64,000 nt of DNA from Gaiellasilicea sp963794385 (GTDB lineage Bacteria > Actinomycetota > Thermoleophilia > Gaiellales > Gaiellaceae). Positions 24,100 to 32,525 of the stretch are shown here, piece after piece. The translations under genes and the position numbers were made by a program. Numbering within the stretch: the first letter of the stretch is position 1; each line of letters opens with the position of its first letter. The notes under the pieces are model-generated. The model was not told the DNA's origin. It searched no databases and saw only the letters and a program-made list of their open reading frames with translations. The stretch lies in contig CAWCDT010000002.1 in assembly GCA_963794385.1 (NCBI GenBank), forward strand, positions 221,383 through 285,382, written 5' to 3'.

Positions 24100-24756
24100 A
24101 TGGACGGGAACGGCCGTTGGGCGGAGCGGCGCGGCCTCCCCGTCGCCGCCGGCCACCGGGAAGGGACGCGGGCGCTCCGGCGCACCGTCGAGGCGGCGAT
24201 CGAGCTCGGGGTCGAGTCGCTCGCCGTCTACGCGTTCTCGACCGAGAACTGGACGCGGCCGGCCGACGAGGTCGACGACCTGATGGCGATCCTCGGCGAG
24301 ACGATCGAGCGGGAGCTCCCCGATCTCGCGAAGCAGGGCGTGCGCACGCGGTTCATCGGCCGCCGCGACCGCGTGCCGAAGGAGCTGCGCGAGCGGATGA
24401 CCACGCTCGAGGACGAGACGGCCGCGAACGACAGGCTCCTGCTCTGGATCGCATTCGACTACGGCGGTCGGGCGGAGCTCGTCGAGGCGGCGCGGCGTCT
24501 GCTCGAGTCCGGTGTTGCCCCGGCCGACGTGGACGAGAGGGCATTTGCCGCGCAGCTCTATGCACCCGACCTTCCCGACCCGGATCTGCTGATCCGCACG
24601 TCGGGGGAGCTCCGGCTTTCGAACTTCCTCCTCTGGCAGCTCGCCTACGCCGAGCTCGTCTTCGTCGAGACGCTCTGGCCCGACTTCGGCGCGCCGGAGC
24701 TGAGCCAGGCGCTGGCCGACTACGCCAGCAGGCGCCGGCGGTTCGGCGGAAGGTGA
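24100..24756 (+). CDS. uppS: Undecaprenyl diphosphate synthase (cis-prenyltransferase)
   Basis: 218 residues from the ATG within the catalytic motif IIMDGNGRWAERRGLP (Asp is the metal and diphosphate ligand). Further blocks: GHREGTRALRRTVEAAIELGVESLAVYAFSTENWTRP, RFIGRRDRVPKEL, AFDYGGRAELVEAARRL and DPDLLIRTSGELRLSNFLLWQLAYAELVFVETLWPDF. It makes the C55 carrier lipid for wall synthesis. The family normally has 10-20 residues before VAIIMDG; these codons (ending RSVAII) are open back to the frr stop but contain no ATG, GTG or TTG. A GTC at 24046 sits where GTG would be expected. Confidence 0.92.
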   Translation: MDGNGRWAERRGLPVAAGHREGTRALRRTVEAAIELGVESLAVYAFSTENWTRPADEVDDLMAILGETIERELPDLAKQGVRTRFIGRRDRVPKELRERMTTLEDETAANDRLLLWIAFDYGGRAELVEAARRLLESGVAPADVDERAFAAQLYAPDLPDPDLLIRTSGELRLSNFLLWQLAYAELVFVETLWPDFGAPELSQALADYASRRRRFGGR

Positions 24757-25553
24757 ATCAGTTCCTCTCGCGGGTGCTCGTCACCCTCGTCGGCGTACCG
24801 GTCGTCCTCTGGCTCGTCTACCTGGGCGACTGGTGGCTCTTCGGGCTGGCCGTCGTGGTGACGTTGATCGCGCTCCACGAGCTGTACGTGATGGCCCGCG
24901 GCCTCCGGCCGCTCGTCCTCGCCGGCTACGTGGGGGCGATCGCGACGCTGCTCGGCGCGCAGCTCGGCGGCTCCGCGTGGATGGTCGGAGGCTTCATGCT
25001 CACGCTCGTCCTCGCCTTCCTGCTCTACGGGATCGCCGAGACACGGCAGCCGGCGACCGTGACGATGAGCACGACGGTCTTCGGCACCGCGTGGATCGCG
25101 CTCGGCATCGCTCATCTGCTGCTCCTGCGGGACATCCCGGAGCACGGCCGGCTCGCGGTCTTCACGCTCCTTCTCGCCGTCTTCGCCGACGACACCGCCG
25201 CCTACCTCATTGGACGGCTCGTCGGTCGTCACAAGCTCGCGCCCGCGCTCTCGCCCGGGAAGACGTGGGAGGGTTTCATCGCAGGGACCGCGGCCGCGAT
25301 CGCCGTCGCGTTCTTCGCGCTCTACGAGCAGGACTTCCTGACGATCCCGGAGTCGATCGTGCTCGGGGCCGCGATCGCGCTCGCGGGCGCCGCGGGCGAC
25401 CTCTTCGAGTCGGCTCTGAAGCGGGACCTGCAGGTCAAGGACTCGGGCCAGCTGCTCGGCGGGCACGGCGGCATGCTCGACCGGACCGACTCTCTCCTCT
25501 TCGCCTCGGTCGCCGCCTATTACGTCGTCCTGGCGGTCGGCGTCGCCTCGTAG
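24753..25553 (+). CDS. cdsA: Phosphatidate cytidylyltransferase
   Basis: 266-residue integral membrane enzyme that makes CDP-diacylglycerol from phosphatidate and CTP. It has about eight hydrophobic segments, and the CDP-DAG synthase signature SALKRDLQVKDSGQLLGGHGGMLDRTDSLLFA is present near the C-terminus. VFADDTAAYLIGRLVGRHKLAPALSPGKTWEGFIAG is the other conserved block with the metal-binding Asp pair. It starts at a GTG overlapping the uppS stop (GTGA). Confidence 0.94.
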   Translation: MNQFLSRVLVTLVGVPVVLWLVYLGDWWLFGLAVVVTLIALHELYVMARGLRPLVLAGYVGAIATLLGAQLGGSAWMVGGFMLTLVLAFLLYGIAETRQPATVTMSTTVFGTAWIALGIAHLLLLRDIPEHGRLAVFTLLLAVFADDTAAYLIGRLVGRHKLAPALSPGKTWEGFIAGTAAAIAVAFFALYEQDFLTIPESIVLGAAIALAGAAGDLFESALKRDLQVKDSGQLLGGHGGMLDRTDSLLFASVAAYYVVLAVGVAS

Positions 25554-25561
25554 GGCACACT

Positions 25562-26644
25562 GTGCCCGTGAAGCGGATCGCGTTGCTCGGTGCCACCGGC
25601 TCGATCGGCCGGCAGGCGATCGAGGTCGTCGAGCGGAACCCGGAGCTCGAGCTCTGCGCCCTCGCGTCCGGGTCGTCGGATCTCGCCGCGCTCGCGGCCG
25701 AGCACGGCGTGTCGCACACGCAGGTCGGAGGCGACCTGACGGAGCTGCTCGAGCGGTCGGAGCCGGACGTCGTGCTGAACGCCGTCGTCGGCTTCGCAGG
25801 CATCGACGCCACGCTCTGGGCGCTCGAGCGCGGAGTCACTCTGGCTCTTGCGAACAAGGAGAGCCTCGTCGCCGCCGGTGACCTGGCCGTCACGGCCAGG
25901 GAGCGGGGAGGAGGCCTCCTACTGCCGGTCGACTCCGAGCACTCGGCTCTGTTCCAGTGTCTCGAGGGGCGCGCGGCGGATGCCGTCGACTCGCTCGTGC
26001 TCACGGCGTCCGGCGGCCCGTTCCGCGGTCGCACGCGCGCAGAGCTTTCGGATGTCGGCGTCGAGGACGCGCTGGCTCACCCGACGTGGAGCATGGGGCC
26101 GAAGATCACGGTCGACTCCGCGACGCTCGCCAACAAGGGGCTCGAGCTGCTGGAGGCGCACGTCCTCTTCGGCCTGCCGTTCGAGCAGATCGAGGTCGTC
26201 ATCCACCCGACGTCGGTCGTGCACGCACTCGTCCGCTTCCGCGACGGCGCCGCACTCGCGCATCTCGGGTACCCCGACATGACGGTGCCGATCTCCTTCG
26301 CGCTGACCTATCCCGAGCGCTCCGCCACGGAGACGCCGCGGCTCGACCTGGCGTCCGGACTGACGCTCGAGTTCGAGGCTCCCGACCTGGAGACGTTCCC
26401 GCTGCTCGCGCTCGCCCGGCGCGCCGGCGAGGACGGCGGGACGTATCCCGCCGTCTACAACGCCGCCAACGAAGTCGCGGTCGCCGCCTTCCTCGACGGG
26501 CGGCTGCCATTCCTCGGCATCGCCGAGGTCGTCGAGGATGCGCTCGATGCCGCCGACGGCGCTGCGGCCCGCGATCTCGCCGAGCTCGTCGAGGCTGATG
26601 CGGAGGCACGCCGGCTCGCGGCGCGGGGGGTGCCCGTCGCGTGA
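25562..26644 (+). CDS. dxr: 1-deoxy-D-xylulose-5-phosphate reductoisomerase
   Basis: 360 residues, second enzyme of the MEP isoprenoid pathway, making 2-C-methylerythritol 4-phosphate with NADPH. RIALLGATGSIGRQAIEVVERNP is the NADPH site; ALANKESLVAAGDLA, LLPVDSEHSALFQCLEG (metal Asp and Glu), LTASGGPFRGR, HPTWSMGPKITVDSATLANKGLELLEAHVLFGLPFEQIEVVIHPTSVVHALV and PAVYNAANEVAVAAFL are all typical. Start GTG 25562 or 25568. It overlaps rseP by four bases. Confidence 0.96.
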   Translation: MPVKRIALLGATGSIGRQAIEVVERNPELELCALASGSSDLAALAAEHGVSHTQVGGDLTELLERSEPDVVLNAVVGFAGIDATLWALERGVTLALANKESLVAAGDLAVTARERGGGLLLPVDSEHSALFQCLEGRAADAVDSLVLTASGGPFRGRTRAELSDVGVEDALAHPTWSMGPKITVDSATLANKGLELLEAHVLFGLPFEQIEVVIHPTSVVHALVRFRDGAALAHLGYPDMTVPISFALTYPERSATETPRLDLASGLTLEFEAPDLETFPLLALARRAGEDGGTYPAVYNAANEVAVAAFLDGRLPFLGIAEVVEDALDAADGAAARDLAELVEADAEARRLAARGVPVA

Positions 26645-27858
26645 GCATCTTCTTCTCGATCCTCGGTCTCGCGTTCCTGATCCTGATTCACGAGGCCGGC
26701 CACTTCTTCGTCGCGCGCGCGGTCGGCATGAACCCGCGCAAGTTCTACATCGGCTTCCCACCGGCGCTCGCGAAGACGAAGCGAAACGGCATCGAGTACG
26801 GGATCGGCTCGATCCCGCTCGGTGGCTACGTGAAGATCCCGGGCATGCACCGCCCCGCGGCGGGCGACCTCGACATCCACTTCGGCCGTGCCGTCGACGA
26901 GCGGCCATCGCTGCGCCGCTCCGTGGACGAGTTGCGCCGACCGCTCGAGGAGAGCGACTACGACGGCGCACAGGACGCCGTCGAGCGGCTCGGCGGCGTG
27001 ATCGAGGAGGCGTCGCTCTCGCCGGCGGCCGAGAGGTCGGCGGAGCGGGGGCTGAACGAGATCCGCGACTCGCTGGCGCCGGACGCGTACTGGCGCGCGA
27101 AAACATGGAAGCGGGTTGCGGTCATCTTCGCGGGGCCCGGCGCGAATCTCCTTCTCGCTGTGATCCTGTTCGCCGTGCTGTTCCTCTCCATCAGCGGCGA
27201 ATACCGGCTCGGCTTCGCGCTCACCGCCGATAACGACAGCGCCGTGACCGCGACCGTGGACGAGGTCCTGGCCGACACACCGGCCGAGGCCGCCGGGATG
27301 CGCGCCGGCGACCGGATCCTCGCGATCGACGGCCGGCCCGTCACCGCCGAGACGATCGCGCCCACGATCCGCGCGTCCGACGGGCTCCCGCTCACGGTCA
27401 CCGTCGAGCGGAACGGCAGGGAAGTCACGCTCCCGCCGACGCCTCCCGAGAAGTCCGAGACGTACGGCGTCCTCGACTCCGGGTGGCAGGCGCTGCGGGT
27501 GACGGGGATCGTCACGCGCGAGATCGGCGCGTCTGTCGGGCGTCTCGTCACCGGTGACGGACGCGACGAGATCTCGAGTCCCGTGGGGATCGTGCAGGGC
27601 TCGTCCGAGGCGGTCGAGCGCGGGACGCAGGACTACCTCTGGGTGCTCGGCCTGATCAGCCTCTCGCTCGCGCTGCTCAACCTGCTGCCGCTGCTGCCGC
27701 TCGACGGCGGCCACATCGCGTTCTCGCTCATCGAGGGGGCCCGCGGCAAAGCGGTGGCGCGGGAGGTCTATGAGCGCGCATCCGCCGTCGGGATCGCGGT
27801 CGTGCTCTTGCTCTTCTTCATCGGCCTGTCGAACGACATCGGCCGTTTGGGGAACTAG
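26641..27858 (+). CDS. rseP: RseP/Rip1-type site-2 membrane metalloprotease
   Basis: 405-residue intramembrane zinc protease. The first helix LGLAFLILIHEAGHFFVARAVG carries HEAGH; the second zinc ligand is in LLPLLPLDGGHIAFSLIEG near the end. A single PDZ domain (about 200-260) reads VDEVLADTPAEAAGMRAGDRILAIDGRPV. Between the first helix and ANLLLAVILFAVLFLSI lies a helical insert of roughly 85 residues (SVDELRRPLEESDYDGAQDAVERLGGVIEEASLSP) that E. coli RseP lacks. Likely role: cleavage of anti-sigma factors or leftover signal peptides. Confidence 0.93.
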   Translation: MSIFFSILGLAFLILIHEAGHFFVARAVGMNPRKFYIGFPPALAKTKRNGIEYGIGSIPLGGYVKIPGMHRPAAGDLDIHFGRAVDERPSLRRSVDELRRPLEESDYDGAQDAVERLGGVIEEASLSPAAERSAERGLNEIRDSLAPDAYWRAKTWKRVAVIFAGPGANLLLAVILFAVLFLSISGEYRLGFALTADNDSAVTATVDEVLADTPAEAAGMRAGDRILAIDGRPVTAETIAPTIRASDGLPLTVTVERNGREVTLPPTPPEKSETYGVLDSGWQALRVTGIVTREIGASVGRLVTGDGRDEISSPVGIVQGSSEAVERGTQDYLWVLGLISLSLALLNLLPLLPLDGGHIAFSLIEGARGKAVAREVYERASAVGIAVVLLLFFIGLSNDIGRLGN

Positions 27859-27862
27859 CGCC

Positions 27863-28996
27863 GTGCCCTCGGAGGTGCAGATCAAGGTCGGCAACGTCGC
27901 GATCGGCGGCGGCGCGCCGATCGTCGTCCAGTCGATGACGCTCACGCCGACGCGCGACGTGGAGGCGACGACCGCGCAGATCGCCTCGCTCGTCTCGGCG
28001 GGCTGCGAGGTCGTCCGCTGCGCCGTCCCGAAGACAGAGGACGCCGAGGCGCTCTCCCGGATCGTCCGCCTCAGCCCGATCCCGGTCATCGCAGACATCC
28101 ATTTCAACGCCAGCCTCGCGCTCAAGGCGATCGACGCCGGTGTCGCCGCCGTCCGGATCAACCCGGGCAACATCGGCGGCCCGGAAAAGGTCGAACAGGT
28201 CGTCGGGGCAGCGAAGAAGGCCCGGATCCCGATGCGGATCGGCGCCAACTCCGGCTCGCTGCCGAAGCACCTGCACGAGCTGGCACAGACCGACCAGGCG
28301 GAGGCTCTCGTCGCCGCCGCGCTCGAGGAGGTCGAGCTGCTCGAGAAGCTCGACTATCGCGACTTCAAGATCTCGGTCAAGTCGACGCACGTGCCGACGA
28401 TGATCCGCGCCTACCGGATGCTGGCCGCGAAGGTTCCGTATCCGCTCCACCTGGGCGTCACCGAGGCGGGCACGCCCTTCTCAGGCTCGATCAAGAGCGC
28501 CGTCGGGATGGGCGCGCTGCTCGCGGACGGGATCGGCGACACGCTGCGCGTCTCGCTCACCGCCGATCCGGTCAAGGAGGTCGAGACGGCCTGGGAGATC
28601 CTGAAGGCGCTTGGGCTGCGCGAGCGCGGCCCGGTGATGATCTCCTGCCCGAGCTGCGGCCGCGACAACGTCGGCGTCGAGAAGCTCGCGGTGGTCGTCG
28701 AGGAGCGTCTCAAGGACTACCCGCAGGCGTTCGAGGTCGCCGTGATGGGCTGCGCCGTCAACGGGCCAGGCGAGGCGGGCGACGCCGACTTCGGGATCGC
28801 CGGCGGCCGCGACGTCGGCTTCATCTACGCACACGGCCGCGTGCTGAAGAAGGCGAGCTCGGACATCCTGATCGACGAGCTCTTCCACGAGATCGACCGC
28901 TGGATCGAGGATGGGATGCACCGGCCGAAGCGGCTGAAGATGGCGAAGCCCGCGGCGCTCGCGATGGCGGAAGCTTCGATGATCCCCCTCGATTAG
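27863..28996 (+). CDS. ispG: 4-hydroxy-3-methylbut-2-enyl diphosphate synthase (flavodoxin/ferredoxin)
   Basis: 377-residue IspG (GcpE), the penultimate MEP-pathway enzyme, converting ME-cPP to HMBPP. The TIM-barrel start is VQIKVGNVAIGGGAPIVVQSMTLTPTRDVEATTAQI, followed by VIADIHFNASLALKAI and VRINPGNIGG. The 4Fe-4S domain shows MISCPSCGRDN with two Cys and MGCAVNGPGEAGDADFGIAGG with the third Cys and the final Glu ligand. The start is GTG 27863, five bases after rseP. Confidence 0.95.
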   Translation: MPSEVQIKVGNVAIGGGAPIVVQSMTLTPTRDVEATTAQIASLVSAGCEVVRCAVPKTEDAEALSRIVRLSPIPVIADIHFNASLALKAIDAGVAAVRINPGNIGGPEKVEQVVGAAKKARIPMRIGANSGSLPKHLHELAQTDQAEALVAAALEEVELLEKLDYRDFKISVKSTHVPTMIRAYRMLAAKVPYPLHLGVTEAGTPFSGSIKSAVGMGALLADGIGDTLRVSLTADPVKEVETAWEILKALGLRERGPVMISCPSCGRDNVGVEKLAVVVEERLKDYPQAFEVAVMGCAVNGPGEAGDADFGIAGGRDVGFIYAHGRVLKKASSDILIDELFHEIDRWIEDGMHRPKRLKMAKPAALAMAEASMIPLD

Positions 28997-29005
28997 GCTC
29001 ACGCG

Positions 29006-30698
29006 ATGCTCCATCGCGCCTCGCAGCTCTTCCTGCCGACTCTGCGCGACGCACCGGCGGACGCGGAGGCGGTCAGTCACAAGCTGCTCGTCCGCGGCGG
29101 CTACATCCGCCAGATGAGCGCCGGGCTCTGGACGTACCTGCCGCTCGGCTGGAAGGTGCACGAGAACGTCGTGCGGATCGTGCGCGACGAGATGGACGCG
29201 ATCGGGTGCCAGGAGATGCTCGCGCCGGTGCTGACGCCGGCCGAGCTCTGGCAGACGACCGGCCGTTACGGCATCCCCGAGCTCTTCAAGCTCACCGACC
29301 GCAACGGCCGCGAGCACGTCCTCCCGCTGACGCACGAGGAGTCGTTCACGTTCCACGCGCGCGAGCTGCAGAGCTACCGGCAACTGCCGCAGATGCTCTA
29401 CCACTTCCAGACGAAGGACCGGGACGAGCCCCGGCCGCGCGGCGGGCTCCTCCGCGTCCGCGAGTTCATCATGAAGGACGCGTACTCATTCGACGTCGAC
29501 GAGGAGGGGCTCGACAAGAGCTTCGAGCTCCAGCGTGGCGCGTACCACCGGATCTTCGAGCGGTGCGGGCTCGAGTTCTTCGAGGTCGAGGCGGAGTCCG
29601 GGATGATGGGCGGCAGCGGGCTCGCGCGACTTCCTGGCGCCCTCGGGCTCGGGCGAGAACACGCTCGTCCTTTGCGAGAACGGCGACTACGCGGCCGACC
29701 TCGAGATCGCGAGCGGCGTGCCGCGACGGGTCGAGTTCCCCGAGCGCCTCGACGCACCGGAGGAGATCTCGACGCCTGGCGTGGCGACCATCGAGGCGCT
29801 CGCTGAGCTGCTCGGGATCGACGACGCCGCGACGTCGAAGGCGATGCCGGTGACCAAGGAGGACGGCACCGTGGTCCTCGCGCTCGTGCGCGGTGACGAC
29901 CGGCTCTCCGAGGAAAAGCTCGGCCACGCCGATCCCGGGCGCGCGCGCCGCGACCGAGGACGAGATCCGGGCCGCCTTCGGCGCCGACCCGGGCTCGCTC
30001 GGCCCCGTCGGCTTCGCGGGCGAGATCGTCGCCGACGACTCGCTCCGCGAGGGCCAGTTCGTCGCCGGCGCGAACCGCACCGGGTACCACCTGCGCGGCG
30101 TCGAGCACGGCCGCGACTTCACAGGCGCCGCTTCGCCGACCTGCGCGAGGCGCGCGAGGGAGACACGTGCTCGACGGTGCGGCGGCGCAGCTCGGCTTCC
30201 AGACCGCGATCGAGGTCGGCCACATCTTCAAGCTCGGCACGTACTACTCCGTCCCGCTCGGCGCGACCGTGCTCGACGAGAGCGGCGCCGAGCGACGCCG
30301 ATCGTCATGGGGAGCTACGGGATCGGGCCGGGCCGCATCGTGGCCGCCGCGGTGCTCGAGCAGCGCGAGCGACGAGAGCGCGATCGTCTGGCCCCGCGAG
30401 CTCGCGCCCTACGACGTCGAGGTCGTCTCGCTCGACGCCGGCTCCGCGGAGCTCGCCGACACCGCCGAGCGGATCGCCGCCGAGCTCGACGCCGCGGGCC
30501 GCGCCGTCCTCCTGGACGACCGCGACCAGCGGCCGGGAGAGAAGTTCGCGGACGCCGATCTCTTCGGGGCGCCGGTTCGCGTCGTCGTCGGCAAGAAGAC
30601 GCTCGAGGACGGCGCCGTCGACGTGCGGAGACCGCACAAGCGGCGAGGAAACCCGGGTTGCGCGTTTAGACCTCGCAAAATGGGTAGTCGGTCGTTGA
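29006..30698 (+). CDS. proS: Prolyl-tRNA synthetase, about seven frameshifts
   Basis: Bacterial-type ProRS of about 563 residues, spread over all three frames. The start is intact: FLPTLRDAPADAEAVSHKLLVRGGYIRQMSAGLWTYLPLG, ELFKLTDRNGREHVLPLTHEESFTF (motif 2 region) and RVREFIMKDAYSFD. Shifts occur near 29623, 29925, 30120, 30165, 30295, 30365 and 30615. Between them stand intact pieces: ENGDYAADLEIASGVPRR and ATIEALAELLGIDDAATSKAMPV (editing domain), GHIFKLGTYYS, IVMGSYGIGPGRIVAAAVLEQ (motif 3) and IVWPRELAPYDVEVVSLD (anticodon-binding), ending SGEETRVARLDLAKWVVGR. Core motifs are unchanged, which suggests sequence error in an essential gene. Confidence 0.85.
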
Positions 30699-30997
30699 TG
30701 CCACGAAAGCGCAAATACAGCGAGGAGAGCTTCGGCGCGACGATCGAGCGCCTGATGGGTGAGTCAGGGCTCACCTACCGCGGGCTGGCCGCGAAGACGG
30801 GGTTGTCTGCCGGCTACATCAACCACCTCGTGCACGGCAATCGGCCGGTTCCCTCGGAGGACGTCGTCGCTCGGCTCGCGAGCGCTCTCGGCGTCAAGCC
30901 CGAGTACTTCCGCGAGCACCGGCTCCGCGTGATCTCCGACCGGCTCGAGCAGATGCCCGAGATGGTCGACCGGCTCTACCGGCGGCTCGCGATCTAA
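30698..30997 (+). CDS. XRE-type helix-turn-helix regulator
   Basis: 99 residues: a basic start MPRKRKYSEESFGATIERLMGESG, then the HTH YRGLAAKTGLSAGYINHLVHGNRPVPSEDVVARLASALGVKPEYFREHRL, and a C-terminal helix ISDRLEQMPEMVDRLYRRLAI. The domain matches the Cro/C1-type fold that binds operator DNA as a dimer. Its ATG overlaps the proS TGA by one base. The target is unknown. Confidence 0.88.
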   Translation: MPRKRKYSEESFGATIERLMGESGLTYRGLAAKTGLSAGYINHLVHGNRPVPSEDVVARLASALGVKPEYFREHRLRVISDRLEQMPEMVDRLYRRLAI

Positions 30998-31044
30998 GAC
31001 GCACCGCTGGTCTTGTCGAGGGCTGCGGATCAGGATTACCGTCG

Positions 31045-32061
31045 ATGCGCGCGATGATCCTGCCCGCTGCCGGTGAGCCTCTTCGCGAGGCGGAACTACC
31101 CGAGCCCACCGCCGGGCCTGGTCAGGTCGTGCTGGACGTGCACGCCTGCGGCGTTTGCCGAACCGACCTCCACATCGTTGACGGTGAGCTGAGCGAGCCG
31201 AAGCTCCCGCTCGTGCTCGGTCATCAGATCGTCGGCACCGTGATCGAGGCGGGGGAAGGCGTCGAGTCGTTGTCCGTAGGCGATCGTGCGGGCGTGCCCT
31301 GGCTCGGCTGGACCTGCGGCGAGTGCCGCTATTGCCTGTCGGAACGCGAGAATCTGTGCGAGCGAGCGCGCTTCACCGGCTATCACGTCGACGGCGGCTA
31401 CGCCGAGCGGGCCGTCGCCGACGCGCGCTACTGCTTTCCGATTCCCGGCGGCTATCCCGATCTCCAGGCGGCGCCGCTCCTGTGCGCCGGCCTGATCGGC
31501 TACCGGGCGCTCCGGCTGTGCGGAGACGAGGAGCGTCTGGGCCTGTACGGGTTCGGTGCGGCCGCGCACGTCGTCGCCCAGGTGGCGTGCTGGCAGGGCC
31601 GCCGCGTCTTCGCGTTCACCCGTGTCGGCGACGAGGCGGGCCAGGCGTTCGCGCGAGAGCTCGGCGCCGTCTGGGCCGGCGAGGCCTCTGAGCAGCCACC
31701 CGAGGAGCTCGACGCGGCGATCATCTTCGCGCCCGCGGGCGAGCTCGTGCCGAAGGCGCTCGCCGCCGTGGCACGAGGCGGCACCGTGGTGTGCGCGGGC
31801 ATCCACATGAGCGACATCCCGTCCTTCCCCTACGACCTGCTCTGGGGAGAGCGCTCGCTCCGCTCGGTCGCGAACCTGACGCGTCAGGACGGGACGGCGT
31901 TCTTCGAGCTCGTACCGCAAGTTCCCGTGCGAACCCACGTCGAGACATTCCCGCTCGCCGCCGCCGACGATGCGCTCCGAAAGCTCAGAAACGGCGAGAT
32001 CCGCGGGGCCGCGGTGCTGGCGGTCAGTGCGCGAGCAGCACTTCCAGCGCGACGATCGTGA
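31045..32061 (+). CDS. Zinc-dependent alcohol dehydrogenase, AdhP-like
   Basis: 338-residue MDR-family enzyme. Catalytic zinc ligands are in HACGVCRTDLHIVDGEL (Cys) and LVLGHQIVGTVIEAGEGVESL (His; the usual GHE is GHQ here). The structural zinc loop has all four Cys in WTCGECRYCLSERENLC. The cofactor domain shows LYGFGAAAHVVAQVACWQGRRVFAFTR. It belongs to the adhA/YogA-like zinc-binding branch (GYHVDGGYAERAVADARYCFPIP). It probably oxidises an alcohol or reduces an aldehyde; any tie to the aromatic island next door is inference. The 3' end overlaps the convergent membrane gene. Confidence 0.88.
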   Translation: MRAMILPAAGEPLREAELPEPTAGPGQVVLDVHACGVCRTDLHIVDGELSEPKLPLVLGHQIVGTVIEAGEGVESLSVGDRAGVPWLGWTCGECRYCLSERENLCERARFTGYHVDGGYAERAVADARYCFPIPGGYPDLQAAPLLCAGLIGYRALRLCGDEERLGLYGFGAAAHVVAQVACWQGRRVFAFTRVGDEAGQAFARELGAVWAGEASEQPPEELDAAIIFAPAGELVPKALAAVARGGTVVCAGIHMSDIPSFPYDLLWGERSLRSVANLTRQDGTAFFELVPQVPVRTHVETFPLAAADDALRKLRNGEIRGAAVLAVSARAALPARRS

Positions 32062-32518
32062 GGCCAAGGGCGACGTTGACCGTCACGGACGCGACGGTGC
32101 CCCAGCGACTGAGCTCCCCGACCCGGGCGTAGCGCACGCCCTGGACGGCGAGCGTGACAAGACCGATCCCGAGCGCCAGCCGGATCGCGACGACGTCCCC
32201 GACGACCTCGAGCCCGCCGAGAACGAGCGCGGCGGCCGGCCCGACCGCGGCGAGGCCGATCGCAAGCTCCCGCCTCGCGACCGAGACGAACTCGGCGCGG
32301 CTGAGGTGCTCGTGGGCGGAGAGGCTCTCGCCGAGCGTGTGGGCGTAGACGTGCGCGACCCAGAGCACGAGGACGGTGCCGACGACGAGCGTCGCGAGCC
32401 GCCACGGATCGACTGTGCCCGCCGAGCCGGCCGCGATCGTGGCCATCGCGACGATCGTGCCGTACACCGTCCCGGCAATCCGGTCGCGGGTCCCGAAGAG
32501 CAGTCGATGGAGCTTCAC
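32024..32518 (-). CDS. Four-helix membrane protein, unknown
   Basis: 164 residues from the GTG at 32518 (MKLHRLLFGTRDRIAG). Hydrophobic segments: TVYGTIVAMATIAAG, LATLVVGTVLVLWVAHVYA, ELAIGLAAVGPAAALVLGGLEVVG and VASVTVNVALGLTIVALEVLL. The motif HVYAHTLGESLSAHEHLSRAEF lies between helices two and three. It follows pobA by seven bases on the same strand and may be co-transcribed with the pca genes. No function recognised; the layout is seen in uncharacterised actinobacterial membrane proteins. Confidence 0.65.
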   Translation of the reverse strand: MKLHRLLFGTRDRIAGTVYGTIVAMATIAAGSAGTVDPWRLATLVVGTVLVLWVAHVYAHTLGESLSAHEHLSRAEFVSVARRELAIGLAAVGPAAALVLGGLEVVGDVVAIRLALGIGLVTLAVQGVRYARVGELSRWGTVASVTVNVALGLTIVALEVLLAH

Positions 32519-32525
32519 CGGAGGC

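Noticed and set aside
29620..30620. Programmed frameshifting in proS
   Set aside because: At least seven breaks in both directions with no slippery heptamers or downstream structures; errors or decay explain it better.
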